Shown: positions 33,628 through 45,995, counted from the first letter of the stretch. The stretch: DNA of 64,000 nt from Gnetum montanum (GCA_015680685.1 MNCI01027447.1:260638-324637); one strand, 5' to 3'. Notes: a model not told the origin generated them from the letters alone. Program-made: numbers and translations.

Positions 33628-34235
33628 ATTCCTTCAGCCGCATTACAGAGTTTTGGAGCCATACATTTTCTGTGTTGGTTCCCTCGTATGATACCATTTT
33701 TGTACCGTTAGTCAGGAAAGTGACAGGTAATGTGCACAGTGTAACAGTATTACAAAGAATAGGCATTAGCTTATTCACTTCCAATCTCTATATGATTGCA
33801 GCAACTCTGGTTGAGATGAGAAGACTTCGACTGGTCAAGGTATTGAACCTTGAAAATGAAGCTGGAGCTGTAGTTCCCATGAGTATTTGTTGGCTCATTC
33901 CACAGTATATTTTTCTAGGGTCATCATTTCTGTTTGCATGGGTAGGATTGCAAGAATTCTTTTTTGAGCAAATGCCCCAGACCCTTAAAATTTTGAGTTT
34001 AGCAGTAATGATGAGTGTAATGGGGACCGGGGGACTTTTGGGATGGTTTTTGGTTTCAATCATGGATAAGGCAAGTTCGATAACAACATGAACTGAGCCC
34101 ATTTTGATTACTTTTACTATGTCATTGCTGTGCTCTGTGCAATCTCTTTATGCATGTATATAGTTGCTACTGGAGGTTTCATCCTTGCACATGTAAAAAC
34201 CATTACAAATGAGCAAAGGAATGGTTGGGAATAAA
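33628..34235 (+). pseudogene. NPF/POT-family transporter fragment, part 2 (C-terminal half)
   Basis: This continues the fragment that ends at 26637. It reads IPSAALQSFGAIHF, then in a shifted frame VLVPSYDTIFVPLVRKVTG, TVLQRIGISLFTSN, MIAATLVEMRRLRLVK, AVVPMSICWLIPQYIFLG, WVGLQEFFFEQMPQ and LLGWFLVSIMDKAS. After another shift it reads FDYFYYVIAVLCAISLCMYI. These are the conserved blocks of plant NPF transporters (nitrate, peptide or hormone carriers) over the last four or five membrane helices. At least two frameshifts and a missing N-terminal half make it a pseudogene. The substrate cannot be inferred. Confidence 0.88.
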
Positions 34236-34309
34236 GACAATTTTTTAAATTGTCATGGTTATTAGAAGTATTTGTCATGTTTGATGTAAAGGAATTGAAT
34301 AAGCTACTA

Positions 34310-35149
34310 TTCAAATGCTAATTGAATACTGCTATGAAAAACATAATGCTCTACTTGTTATGGCACCCATAGGAGCTATGACATTTAACATTAATGCAAC
34401 AACCATTCATTCTAGTTTGAGCATTGGAATAGGTGCCTACAAAGAACTCTCTTCCTTTGCAAAGATAAGCATACAACATCGACTATCACAGGTAAGATAT
34501 ATAATAATTGGTGAAATGAGTTTTGTGGGAGGAAGATTATTACAAAGCATTGATAGACAACTAACAAAATTTTTTCCAAAGCATCACAATGAGGTTTTTG
34601 GAGGAAGATAAGTTATACTAATAGGTGATTTGGGTCAGGTTCCTCCTGTGCTTGATGTTGTGCCTTATGCATCTAGGAATCCATATATTATAGGGGTTTG
34701 GTAATCATTTCATACTATTGTTGTTTTAGATGTAATTTATTGTCAATCTAGATCTAATCCTCAACAACGAAGATTTAAGGAAGTATTGATGCATGTCAGA
34801 GAAGGAAAAAGCCATGATGAAGATTATAATCTCTTGGCTATTTGAATGAATCTTTCATCCACTTTGAGTGGATTAGAAGGTTTTGAAGAATCAATGCATT
34901 TATATGATACAAAAGATAAAGTCCAATGACACAATAAGAAGATGTTGCAAAGAATGCATAGACTCATTGCTATGTGTGTAGCAAACAGAGATCCCCATGG
35001 ATTCAAAATCTTAGATGATGACGACAATGATATTGAGTGATCTTTGTGAAGGTGCAAGGGTTACGCTCATAGTTAACCTTTGGTCTGAAGCAAGATTGGT
35101 GAATGGTGCACCTGGCATGATTCAAAATATTATGTATCATCTAGGTAAA
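34310..35149 (+). pseudogene. PIF1-like DNA helicase fragment, part 1
   Basis: The plus strand reads LIEYCYEKHNALLVMAPIGAM, TFNINATTIHSSLSI, RLSQVRYIIIGEMSFVGGRLL (Walker B, where the usual DEMS reads GEMS), VFGGR, VILIGDLGQVPPVLDVVPYA, and GARVTLIVNLWSEARLVNGA. These are helicase motifs Ia to V of the PIF1 family, superfamily 1B. The Walker A motif is not seen upstream. The GDLGQ-x-PPV form differs from the GDFRQ-x-LPV form usual in Helitron RepHel proteins. Gyp-D splits it at GTAAA (35145-35149), and it resumes at 61958. Confidence 0.82.
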
Positions 35150-35977
35150 CGATGAACCGCGATATCGGGGCTGTGATATCAAATCCGCGATATCAGAGCT
35201 TGCCATGCGATGTCGGATACCCGATATCGCATTCTGCCTCCTTGCCTATGAATAAGAGGCGGGTGCACTTGGCTTGCATAGTTAATTTTAGTCCCTTACC
35301 CAAACTCTTGCCTTTTCTCCCTCTCAGAGTTAGAATTATATTTGCATGCCCGTAGTAGGAGTCATAAAGTGAATGGATCTTTATTTGAGCATTGTGTACC
35401 TGAGCACACCTTGTGTACAACAATAAAGACAAACTTTGTGATAAACCTTGCAGCATTCAGAATAGATTAATTAATGTTAATTACTATTACTTAATACTTT
35501 CCTTAGTTAATTAGTGTTTTTTTCTCTCTCACCCTACAACTCTCCTAAGTAAGCACACTTAGTACGATCACTTTGAGCATGTGTGTAACACTTGGTAACC
35601 CAGTAACGATTAGCGCTTGGTAATCCCAGTAGTGTTGCACTGGTTTAGGATGTGTACGACAAATGAGAACGGATACAAGTGTTAGGATTAATTAAAGCTT
35701 AGTTAATTAGTAGTTAAATTAAATTAGTTACTTAGTTATCTCTCTCTTCCCTCATTAGCAACAGGACATAAAAACATAAAAGCCATACAAATCATATGCC
35801 TGGAGTTTACTTAACCATACAATTGTGACATACAAGTAAGCTTGGGAAGACAATGATTAACCAACCCGTCCTTGTTCCATCAAGGCGCATAAGCACTTAG
35901 TCCTTGGAATTCACTTTGATCATGTGTGTATGCTCGTATTCGTATGGTTGAGCATAGGGATACCTCGCCACTCATCA
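35150..35977 (+). repeat. Gyp-D 5' LTR (828 bp)
   Basis: It should begin TGATGAACC, but its first base is C here. The 3' copy keeps the T. It ends CTCATCA. Several GATATC palindromes (35160-35230) precede a degenerate TATA box (CCTATGAATA, near 35245). The 3' LTR has the intact CCTATAAATA. Confidence 0.92.
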
Positions 35978-35998
35978 TTGGCATCGTTGCTAGGGACT
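35978..35998 (+). promoter_or_regulatory. Gyp-D primer binding site (tRNA-Asp type)
   Basis: TTGGCATCGTTGCTAGGGAC directly follows the LTR and is a lightly mutated tRNA-Asp-type primer site. Confidence 0.75.
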
Positions 35999-36115
35999 TT
36001 GTTGTTTGTGTGCTAACCAAAACATAGGAAATATTTCACATCGTTGGAACAAACCCTTAGGGTTGGTTAAAGAAAAATAATAATATATAATACATTGCAC
36101 ACTGAATAGACAATC

Positions 36116-37797
36116 ATGTCTCCTTCTTTGTACGAAAGTGTTTCATTGCCTAGGTCTGATACAGGGAACAATCGGAGGCATAGTACACATGATAATCTGC
36201 CAGTCCCTCAATAGTTTCGTGTGGTATATGTTCATCCTGATGAATATCTACCGAACTTTACCTTTATCCTTCACCAAGATGAACAACTGCGTTGGTGAGA
36301 CTTAGAAGGTAACATAGTGTTACCTCTTGATCATTCAGTCCTACGCATGCTTCTTCGTGATTACACACGAATTGGTATGCAACACTTACAGGCATAGTAC
36401 ATTGTGCATGATCATGACTCGAGAGAGTATCGACCCATGGAGGCACAACATCAAAGGGAATTACAATAGGAGAGACGTCATGAATCCATGAAGGAAAAGT
36501 TGTCACAGAACATCCCACATGTCCTAAGCAAAAATGAGAGTGGTGAACTTGCCTCAGGTAGTCACCCACATAATGATGTTCCTCCTGTTGACTTTTGTCA
36601 AGGGTTGTGTACCAGAATCTTTTCTCAACTATCCATAACTAAGATTTTGATACTGACATACACAAAGGGTTTGAAAAAGAAACACAAACACATGATAAAG
36701 ATGGATGTTCTGATCGTAACCGTGATCGAGGCCGCGACCACTGAAGAGAAGGAATCAGGCACTGACATGGTGACAGTCCTCCTTCTTTTTCACCTTCATC
36801 ATCTCCTTCACCCTCTTCTTCAGGATCTAGATGCAGTCACAAAGAAAAAGACCATGAGGATAAAGGTAAGAGAAATGAGAGTCATATATGAAACAGTTGA
36901 GAAAGGGGATGAGGGCACTCTAGATAAACACACCATGAGAGAAGGGAGAGTAGGAAACAACATAGGCATCATAGATGCCATAGATGAGATGATCATGATG
37001 AACCCCTACTCACTACTCGAAGTATGTTAGACATAACTGAGGCCGTTAGGATCCCGACAAGGCACCAAAAGGATAGTAGGATCAAGAGATTAGACATGAA
37101 CAATATCCCACGATTTGAAGGGGGGTACAACGTTGATTCTCAAAATCATCTACAAGCATTTCATGATGCATGTGCCTTACAAAACATAGAAAGCGAATGG
37201 CAAAAACTTAAGTTGTTCCCACGAACACTAGTCAAAGAAGTGGAGAGCTAGTACCAGTCCTTAGAACCATAATCCATTCGTAGGTGGAGTACCATGTTAG
37301 AATTGTTTAACGATAAGTACCAAATATACTCCCAAGTGTCCAACCTGCAAAAGAAAATCCAAGGTTAGAAACAAGGAGGACATGAACCCTTGGATGCTGC
37401 CAGGGGCTGATATTATGCACTATTACATCATTGTCCTAGCCATGGTAATTCGCAAAGGGATCAACTACACCATCTCGTAGATGGGCTTAGGCATGAAACA
37501 CGAAGAACCCTTGGGATGTATGCCCAAGGAAGGCTATCTGAGCTTAGGACCCATCAATTTCAAAGATTATTGGAGCAAGTTGCTAAAGAAGAAGGTGAGC
37601 TAAGGAAAAGAGAGAGTGCAGAGGAATATAATAGAGATCCTTCCCTCCAAAAGAAGGGAGTAAGATTTTATGAGGATGAAGAAGAGTCACCACTCAAAGA
37701 GATGGTGAATAGGAAAACTTTGCCCATTCAAAAACTTGCATCGGAAGTATCGGCAAAGGTAGACCAAATGTGGGACTCCCTAGATAATAGATTTTAA
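36116..37797 (+). pseudogene. Gyp-D gag
   Basis: It starts at ATG 36116 (MSPSLYESVSLPRSD). An N-terminal block contains LEGNIVLPLDHSV (near 36306), also seen in Gyp-C. The capsid part has IPRFEGGYNVDSQNHLQAFHD (from about 37100), YQIYSQVSNLQKKIQG and HHLVDGLRHETRRTLGMYAQG. Several TAG stops stand where relatives have Trp or Gln. The knuckle continues at about 37955. Confidence 0.82.
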
Positions 37798-37919
37798 ATC
37801 GTTCTTAAAGTAGTAGAAGAGTCTAGAGCGTAAGGTAGTGATTGCGTAAAAAGAAAAAAGAGAGAAACTGAACATGCACGTAACAAGGGTAAGGGCAAAG
37901 TTTCCATTATTGAAGAGGT

Positions 37920-38580
37920 TATGGATTCGGATACAGACAATGATAGTGGATGAAAGATATGCCAATATGACCATCCTAAGGGATGCTGCCATATATCTCA
38001 CATCTACAGGAGTCTGGGGTGTATGCACTCAACCCACAATTAAACAAAAGGCAAACACCTTGAAGGTTACCTTATCATCAAGATAACCCAAGGTAGTTCC
38101 ACCAACCCTTAACATATTATCCAAGTGGAACTCCACCACAACCAATCAAGTAGTATCAACAATGGTAATACCCACAATCATGGGAAATGCCACCACCATG
38201 GCAATAGTATCTTTATCGGCAACCTGACTCGTATGGATATTACATGCAGCAGCCAATCTCTCCACGTGACTCTACTGGTCATGTTACTCCTCAACCTCAC
38301 TACCAAGCCCGTGAGTATCATAGGACTCCTTCTCCTAGGGGTGATGTTCCACAAACATATCATCCTTCTCATCCGGATGCACCTCTTCCATCCTTAACTC
38401 CATTACCACCTACTCTAGCTATGCAAGGTGAAATTCCTACCCAGTTGCAGAAACATAACACCACAAGGGCTGTTAACTCTCAACCTACTGTTGGTTTTGA
38501 CAACCGCATGAAGAAAAGATCTTTCTTTAGAACCAATAGTCTAACTAAGCCCTTGCAACTATAATTCATTGATTCTTCAA
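37920..38580 (+). pseudogene. Gyp-D nucleocapsid and proline-rich gag tail
   Basis: A zinc-knuckle remnant KICQYDHPKGCC (near 37955-37990) matches the C-x2-C-x3-H-x4-C knuckles of Gyp-A and Gyp-B, with its first Cys replaced. A His/Pro/Gln-rich tail follows (near 38240-38560), like the tail of Gyp-A gag. The frame is broken by several stops. Confidence 0.65.
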
Positions 38581-38599
38581 CCGCCTCACTATCACTTAA

Positions 38600-39250
38600 A
38601 GCTTTGGAGCTCCCTTCAACCCAAAAATCATGCTCAACGCATACAATCATGTTAACTCATGCCTTCACCGATTGGATAAAAGCTGGCCATCTTCCTAGAA
38701 AATTCTCTGATCTTGGGAGTCTTATGATATCTCTACAAATTGTTGGAAACAAATTGTGCAAGGCTCTTTTAGATTCAAGTTCTAGTGTTAACTTGATTTC
38801 TCAAGAAATGTACAAAGCCTGAAACCTGCCTCCACTAAAAAAGAGTAACATCCGTTTAGAGCTGGTCAACTAGTCCATCACTGTCCCATTGGGACTTGTG
38901 GAGGACATTATCACCACTATTTGTCGATGGTCATACCCAACTGACTTTCTAGTGATTTAGGTGAACAATGGTAAGGGGGAATTCCCAATCATAATGGAAA
39001 GGGCATGGCTAAGCACCATCAACACATGCCTAAGAATTTGTGATATTTTCCTAGAAATATCAAACGAAAATACATTTGGAAAGATCGAGAAGAAGAAAGT
39101 TCCATGCATCGCATATAGTGACTCAGGGTGTAATTGTGTGCAGAGGTCATGGTTTATGGAAAGTTTAACATTGTCTACATGCAATCAATGTGCACAAGTG
39201 ATCAACATACAAAGATTCTTGTATGCAATAGCCACACAACAGGAACGCAC
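38600..39250 (+). pseudogene. Gyp-D aspartic protease region
   Basis: The active-site block ALLDSSSSVNLISQEMY lies near 38763-38813, with the Gly after Asp-Ser changed to Ser. The later block GEFPIIMERAWLSTINTCL (near 38970-39027) corresponds to the I-L-G-R-P-W-L strand of gypsy proteases. The linker MQSMCTSDQHTKI and QRFLYAIATQQERTQWL leads towards RT. Confidence 0.72.
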
Positions 39251-39559
39251 CCAGTGGCTGATAGCTAATCAATAAAGCAGTTTAATCATATGCATGGAAC
39301 CAACTGAAGGTTTGACTTGCACTTACATTGATAGCATAGACGCATTAGAGCAAGTCCACTGCCAACTTCCAAGTCTTAGCCCTAAAAATATCAATTGGGG
39401 AAAGTTGGAAATCTCTAAGAAATTTAAGTAGGAGCCTCTTGAGCTGAAACCACTGCCCATCGGTATGGAATACACATTCCTTAAAAATGGGGAATCGGTA
39501 ATTATCAACATGAAGCTTGCTCGGCAACAAAAAGGGAGACTGTTGAAGGTGATAAATAA

Positions 39560-40490
39560 ATGGTCAAAAGCCTTCGCTTGGTCATATCCTAAATTAATTG
39601 GAATAGACCCTAGGATTTGCTAGCACAGAATTTACATTGACCCCTCCATGAAGCCTAGAAGACAACTGTAGAGGCGATTGAACCCAAAGCTGAAGCAAAT
39701 AGTTAAGAAAGAAATCGAATAGCTTCTAAAGGCTAGGTTCATATACCCCATTGCTGATAGTGAATGGGTTAGCCCCTTAGTTATTGTACCTAAAAAGGGA
39801 GGCAAATGGAGGATGTGCATAGATTTTAGGTTACTAAATATGGCAACATTCAAAGATTTTCGTTTTCATTTGTTGACCAAGTCTTAGACACCATCGTAGG
39901 ACATCGCTATTATAGTTTTTTGGATGGATATAGTAGATATAACCAAATACAAATAGTCCCAGAAGACCAAGCCAAGATTACATTCACCAGTACTTGGGGA
40001 ACATTTGCATACAAACAAATGTTGTTTGGCTTATGCAATGCCCCTGCAACATTTCAAAAAATAGTTCTAAGCATATTCCAACAACAGATAGGGAATGACA
40101 TGAAGGTCTTTATGGACAACTTCTCCACTTATGGAGCAAACTTTAATCAAGCCTTGGATTGGTTAGAGAAAGTGTTAAATAGATGTGTAGAAACCAATTT
40201 GAGGCTCAACTGTCAAAAAAGCCATTTGATAGTCCAAGAAGGCGTAGCACTAGGGCATAAAATCTCACACACAGGGATAGAGGTAGACCCCAAAAAGATC
40301 AAAGTTATCCAAGGAATTACCCGTCAACCAAAAACTGTAAAAGATATCTGGTCATTCCTTGGACACACTGGCTACTACAGAAGATTTATTGAGAACTTTT
40401 CAAAGGTTGCGAAACCATTGGTGGAACTAATGAAAAAGGACGTACCTTTTGAGTGGACCAGGGAATGTGAATTAGCTTTCTAAAATTTAA
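39560..40490 (+). pseudogene. Gyp-D reverse transcriptase
   Basis: This is an Athila-like RT. It has SEWVSPLVIVPKKGGKWRMC (near 39761-39820), then VGHRYYSFLDGYSRYNQI (near 39896-39950) and LFGLCNAPATFQK. The catalytic box is FMDNFSTYG (near 40111-40137), where the second Asp has become Asn, which alone would kill polymerisation. HTGYYRRFIENFSKVAKPLV closes the domain. Stops lie upstream of 39920, and the 39920-40483 part is open. Confidence 0.88.
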
Positions 40491-40990
40491 AATAGAATCT
40501 AGTAGAAACACCTATTCTATAAGCTCCTGACTGTTCTAGACCATTCCACATAATGACTAATGCATCCAACTATTCTTTAGGAGTTGTACTTACATAGTTA
40601 GATGATCAAAAACGTCATTATTACGTCCACTATGCAAGTAGAAGTATCGCTGGTGCACAACTTAACTACACTACAATAGAGAAAGAATTAATGGCTGTAG
40701 TGTTTGCACCAGAAAAATTTAGGTACTATGTCTTGGGCTATAAGGTATTCATACACATATATCATAGTGCAATAAGGTTCCTAATGAATAAGCCAATGGT
40801 AAGCCTTTGCATCATACAATGGCTTGTAATCTTACAAGAGTTTGATCTTACGATGATTGATCGTAAAGACATCGAGAACGTAGTTGCTGATCATTTATCT
40901 CGATTGCGATGGGATAACAAAGAATATGAGTATCCAATTTCTGATCATTTCCCTAATGAATCCCTCTTTGCCAGTGTAGTGAATAATTAA
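40491..40990 (+). pseudogene. Gyp-D RNase H
   Basis: The segment shows MTNASNYSLGVVL, IEKELMAVVFAPEKFRYY (near 40677-40730), and DIENVVADHLSRLR (near 40869-40910). These are the canonical gypsy RNase H blocks, with the first acidic position changed in context and the Glu and last Asp present. Two stops lie in its first third. Confidence 0.78.
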
Positions 40991-42300
40991 TCACCCACGG
41001 AGACAAACTAGTACAATAGAATTCTTACCTATCTCCTCACCCAAAAAACACCACAAGAGTTAAACCTTAAGAAGAAAAAACAGTTTCTTCACCAAGCCAA
41101 GTACTTTATGGAGATCAATGGGCAACTTTACAAAGTGTGTCCTGATGGCTTGGGTCGATGGTGTGTTCCCAATATAGATCAACTATGAGTTCTTCAAGAT
41201 GCTCATGAGGGTCCTTGTGGGGATCATTACATTGTGAGATGAGCAGCCATTAAGATCTTGCTTGTAGGATATTATTAGCCTACATTATTTTGGGATGCCC
41301 ATCATTTCGTCCAATCTTGTGAGTGTTATCAACGTGATGGGGGGATGACTGCTAGAATGAAGGATCTGCAACAATGGATCTAACCTTTAGAACCCTTCGA
41401 CATTTGAGGAATTGATTTTATGGGGCCGATTACACCAATGTCCATTGGAAAGCCTATATTATTGTTGTTGTTGATTACCTTAAAAAATGGGTAGAAGTAG
41501 CTACTGTTAAGGATTGTACATCATCCACAGCTACATGATTTATTCAACAACAAATCATAAACAAGTTTGGTGTGCCTTATGCACTTATTTCAGACAATGG
41601 TACACACTTCACAGGTGTGACTTTTCAAAAATTAATGCAACGCTTAGGGGTTGAGCACAAATTGACTACACCATATCACCCCCAAGTGAACGGTCAAGCA
41701 GAAGTCACCAACAGGGAGATTACGAAGATATTGACAAGAACCATTAGCAAGTTTAGGTGAGACTAAAGCACTAAACTAAACAATGCTCTTTGGGCATATT
41801 GCTCCACATGGAAACTCCCTATAGGCTACTCTCCCTATTAGTGTATGGTAAATTACCAACACTTCCCATTCAAACTGAGCTTCGTACACTATCCATGACA
41901 TGTGACCTCAAGCTTGACCTTGATCCAGCACAAAAACAACAATTGATGATCCTTAACCTACTAGATGAGAACCGATTGACCGCCCTGTCATCTAACAAAT
42001 TGCACAAGGCCTTCAATAAACAATATCATGACCTAAGGATTAATAAATTTAAATATTAACTGGGAGATAAGGTTCTCTACTAGAATCCCACACATGTGCC
42101 ACAACGTACCAAGTTTCAAATGCTGTGGAAAGGACCTTATGTCATCAATGCAACTTTTCCTTCAGGGGCCATGATGATATACAAACTTGAGAGCCTAAAT
42201 AAGAAACTTTTTGTTAACATCCAACAAACCAAACCTTTTCATGAGATTATGATAGCCAGTACTCATACTACCTCTCTTGGTGGACAACCTTGCTCACTAT
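40991..42300 (+). pseudogene. Gyp-D integrase
   Basis: An HHCC zinc-binding region is readable with stops (HEGPCGDHYIVR to CECYQRDG, near 41200-41335). The core keeps D in GIDFMGP (near 41407), D in ISDNGTHF (near 41587) and E in VNGQAEVTN (near 41689-41715). The C-terminal part has FQMLWKGPYVINATFPSGAM (near 42117-42175). Frameshifts and stops fragment it. Confidence 0.82.
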
Positions 42301-44256
42301 TTTAGATCTTATCCTTCCAACTCAGTCGTGGGGGAGATGGCCACCTATGCCAACCATTCTAGGCCCTTAGTTCTTTTTGTATTTTTGTATTTTTTTTACA
42401 CATTTTTTTTTACACATTTTTCAATCTCTCTTCTTTTTGTTTTACACCATCATTTACATTTTTACTATTTCTTTTTTTGGTTGATTTACTTTCATTCGTC
42501 ATACAATAAGTGCTCTTGATGGTGGATTGAATTATATACTATCAATTGTTAATGTTTGGTTTTAACCTCTGAATTATGATGTTGATATTATAATATGGTT
42601 CTTTTGATAAAATAGGCAATGAGTCCACGTTGTCCATTCATCCATTCAACTCTATGGTCTCCCTTGGCTTGGAACTATACAATCCATTTTTTCTAATCAA
42701 CTTCTTAATAAATTGGTGGCTTGGTATTTTTCAAACTAAAGGAAGGACTCAATGGTTGAAAAGGGTGTGACTTTAAGAGGATTCGAGGCATTTGTGTTGG
42801 CCATTCTCTTGGGTGCTTGGATGCTTTTTTTTTTTTGGGTTTTCTACCATTTTACCATCAATTAAATATTAAGAAGCTAAGTGAATAAAAATAAGTCTTT
42901 GCATGGTGTGGTTCTCATGGAAAAAAAAGAGAGAGAAAAGTGAGAATTCAAAGCACACCCCTTAGACATAATAAAGCAATATGGGCTACAAACATTGGTT
43001 ATGGTACTCGAAAGACATGTTACCCATGCTTGAAGGTTTCCTTTAACTGAGGACCTTTCTCGCTTCCTACTTCTCCATCTCGCTCTCCTTGGGATGGTGG
43101 TGACTCTTTGTGGAGAAATTCTTGTTGCTTCAAGAGGATGGATTAGCCAAGTGTATTAATGCGAGGTCACTGAATGTGATTGGTTTGAGTCCAGATTTGG
43201 AATGAGTTCTACTTAGTCACATTAACCATGAAATACAAAAGGGACTTACACAACCTTGCTCTTGGGATTCCATTCCATTTCTACTCTCCATCTTTCTTTC
43301 CATGTTCCATCTCATTGCTAGTTTTATGATTAGTCCATATCTTGATTGATGCAATGTTTTTCCTTGGTAAATTCTTATGGGTAAGTTTTTAACTCTTGCT
43401 TCCCTAGAGCCTACAGACTCTTTGTTTTGTGGGTTTGTTAGGGCATCAAATGCATGGGCCTGCTTTGGGGAGGACCCACTAGCATTCCTTTTTGGTGCAA
43501 TTATTAAGTTCTTTCCCTTAAACATTATCTGCAATCAACCATTTCTCATTTCATCCCCATCTTTGACATCCACTTTATTAGCGTTGCCATTGATATTTTT
43601 CCCATCTTTCTTGTTCCTTATATTTTTCCATCTTATTGCTACTGGAGGTTCGCTCTTAGTCATGGGGGCCCTAGCATAAATTTTTCAATTTCTCGATTCT
43701 ACTACTTGCCTAACCCTTACACCTTGGGTAGTTATGAGTAATAAACCTCTAACCCAATTTTTGCCATAGCCACAACCCAGCCAATGTGCTTTATATCGAG
43801 GCAAGGTATCAATTGCATTGTGGCTTACTTATCCTCACTCATTCATAACTGTGTTGTATGTGCAGATGGCGATTACATGAACTATGGATTGGAATAGGAG
43901 GAAGCACTCGAGATAGACTGGAGCTAGAACGTTTATGCCGGAACATGTCTAGTCGCATGGCTATGGATAAACAATGGAGGGTGCAATCTCAGCATTAGCA
44001 GCAATACACCTCATTTTCTTTTCTCCCTCTTTTTCTCTTAAAGCTGTCAAGTGAAGGTCTGGATGTCATCCATGTACAGTGTTCACCACAAAGGGCATGA
44101 ACACCAATGTTGTAATATGTTTATTGATCCGTTCACCAGGCACTTTGAGTCTATTATTCCCTGTCGCTGTCAGTTTTCATTCAGTCAATAATCCCATACC
44201 TTCCCAATATTTTGTAAGGAACTCAAGGATGAGTTTTCATTCAGTCATGGGGGTAT
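42301..44256 (+). other. Gyp-D post-pol zone with a remnant extra ORF and polypurine tract
   Basis: No intact gene is present. A purine-rich word TCAGTCGTGGGGGAGA (near 42320-42335) follows integrase, as in Gyp-A and Gyp-B. A splice-acceptor-like GTTGTATGTGCAG ends at 43865, directly before an ATG at 43866. A short, stopped remnant follows (NWNRRKHSR, ARTFMPEHV) in the place of the Gyp-A extra ORF, which is mostly deleted here. AACTCAAGGATGAGTTTT precedes the polypurine tract at 44245-44255. Confidence 0.6.
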
Positions 44257-45586
44257 TGAAACACCACAAAAGTTTCGAGTTTGGCACTTGTCCAATAAGA
44301 AGCAGATCTCCGCGACCCTCAGACGGTGTTGGCTACATTTGAAGTCACATGGCGATTTTGAGGATCGAAACGCTTGATTTTTACCAAGTGTTGTGTCAGC
44401 GTATACGCTGGGCGTCTACGCTCAGTGTCTACGCCCAGCGTATACGCCTCATGTACGTTTAGCAGGTGCAACGAGCAAGAATTGAAGTAGGTTGGTAGCC
44501 AACATTCATCAGCATATATGCCCAGCGTATACGCCAGCATTCATCAGCGTATACGCCCAGCGTATACGCCAACATCCATCAGTGTATACGCCCAGCGTAT
44601 ATGCCCAACGTCCACCCCAAGCTCACACGCCCAGCAAGTCCAGCGTATACGCCCAGTGTATACGCTGGCCTGATGTAGCGTATACGCCCAGCGTATACCA
44701 TGTTTCTAAAATGTACACGGCCGGTCAACACGCCACGTGTCTCCCAACCCGATTTTCCCGGTAACCCTTCCCCTATAAAAAGCCTAGTTTTCCGTGTTTT
44801 CAAGGTGGGAAAAAATTTACCAGAGCAGACCTAGAGAAATTACGCTGTAAAACCAGAGCTTGAAACCCTCACACGCTGGAAGTCTTGTACGCTGAGCAGT
44901 CCCTACGCTCCGCCTACCATGCAAGCCAGCTGCCTCCCTGCACCCACCGGGGCTTTACGTCCGCCTTGTGTACACGCACAACTGCGTTAAGACCGGTACC
45001 TCGAAAACTGTTTTCTTACAGCGTCATTGTTACAGTTTACATTCTGTTTATGCTCACATTGTTTACGCTGTTTACATTTGTCTACGCTGTTTAAGCTTGT
45101 TTACGCTGTTTACGCTCGCTTACGTTTATGCTGCACTTACACTGTTTACATTGTCTAAGCCCTGTTTACGCTTTACGCCCTGTTCAAACCCTGTTTACGC
45201 TTTACGCTCTGTCTACGCTGTCCACGCCCTGTTTACGCTTCACGCTGTCTACGCCCTGTTCACACTGTTTACGCTGTATACGCCTCGTTTACGCTGTTAT
45301 GTTGTTCGCACTTTGTTTACGCCCTGCTTCCACTGTCACGCTGTCTACACTTTGTTTACACCCTGTTTTCACTGTTACACAGTTTATGTATAACCCAGCG
45401 TATAACACTTCAGTGGCGCTCGGGGAAATCCTTGTCTGATCCGTGTGCGGACCACCCAAGGTACCCTACCTTCGTGCATTCCAGCACGCCCTCGGGCAAA
45501 GGTAGGATCATTTGTGCTCGTCCTGCGATCCTGCGGTCTCTGTTTTTTTTCCTTCCAGCCGGGGACCGACGATTTCAGGCGGTACA
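44257..45586 (+). repeat. Tat-1 5' LTR (1330 bp)
   Basis: The ends are TGAAACACC and GGCGGTACA. The upstream half (44398-44700) is packed with the palindrome GCGTATACGC and variants, about seven perfect copies. A TATA box follows (CCCTATAAAA, 44771-44780). The downstream half (about 45015-45400) is a degenerate array of TTTACGCT words. Open frames across this array are artefacts of the repeat. Confidence 0.95.
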
Positions 45587-45590
45587 GAAA

Positions 45591-45610
45591 TTGGCGCTAG
45601 AAGAAGGGCC
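45591..45610 (+). promoter_or_regulatory. Tat-1 primer binding site
   Basis: TTGGCGCTAGAAGAAGGGCC begins four bases after the LTR. The position and TTGGCGC start are those of a plant gypsy primer site. I do not assign the tRNA. Confidence 0.65.
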
Positions 45611-45636
45611 TCCGCTTGAACAACTTTACTGTACGC

Positions 45637-45995
45637 TCCTCAGCGTCTACGCTCATCAGCATTTTCGCTGCCCTGTGCCCTGTTTAAACCCCCGACTCTC
45701 AGCGTCTACACTATCAATCTTCCAGCGTCTACATTGCGATCAAACCCTAGAGTCTACGCTATCAACCTTCCAGCGTCTACGCTGCACACTTACTCCAGCG
45801 TCTACGCTGCCCGAAGACCAGCGTCTACGCTGCATACTTAGCGTCTACGCTGCCCGAAGACTAGCGTCTACGCTGCATACTTAGCGTCTACGCTACCCAA
45901 AGACCAGCGTCTACGCTGCATACTTAGCGTCTACGCTACACACTGACCAGCGTTTACGCTGAACACTTAGTGTTTACGCTCATCGTTTTGTATAC
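45637..45995 (+). repeat. Tat-1 leader repeat array (GCGTCTACGCT)
   Basis: About fourteen copies of GCGTCTACGCT and variants, often spaced by CATACTTA or CCCGAAGACCA, fill the leader between the primer site and gag. The core is one base away from half of the LTR palindrome GCGTATACGC. Confidence 0.85.

Noticed and set aside
36264-36569. A 101-codon minus-strand frame
   Set aside because: The plus strand here encodes the gag N-terminal block (LEGNIVLPLDHSV) shared with Gyp-C, so this frame is a shadow.
44968-45439. Overlapping open frames rich in Leu, Phe, Thr, Val and Tyr in the Tat-1 LTR (also 60662-60925)
   Set aside because: They are produced by the TTTACGCT array, which lacks stops in several frames, and they lie inside LTR sequence.
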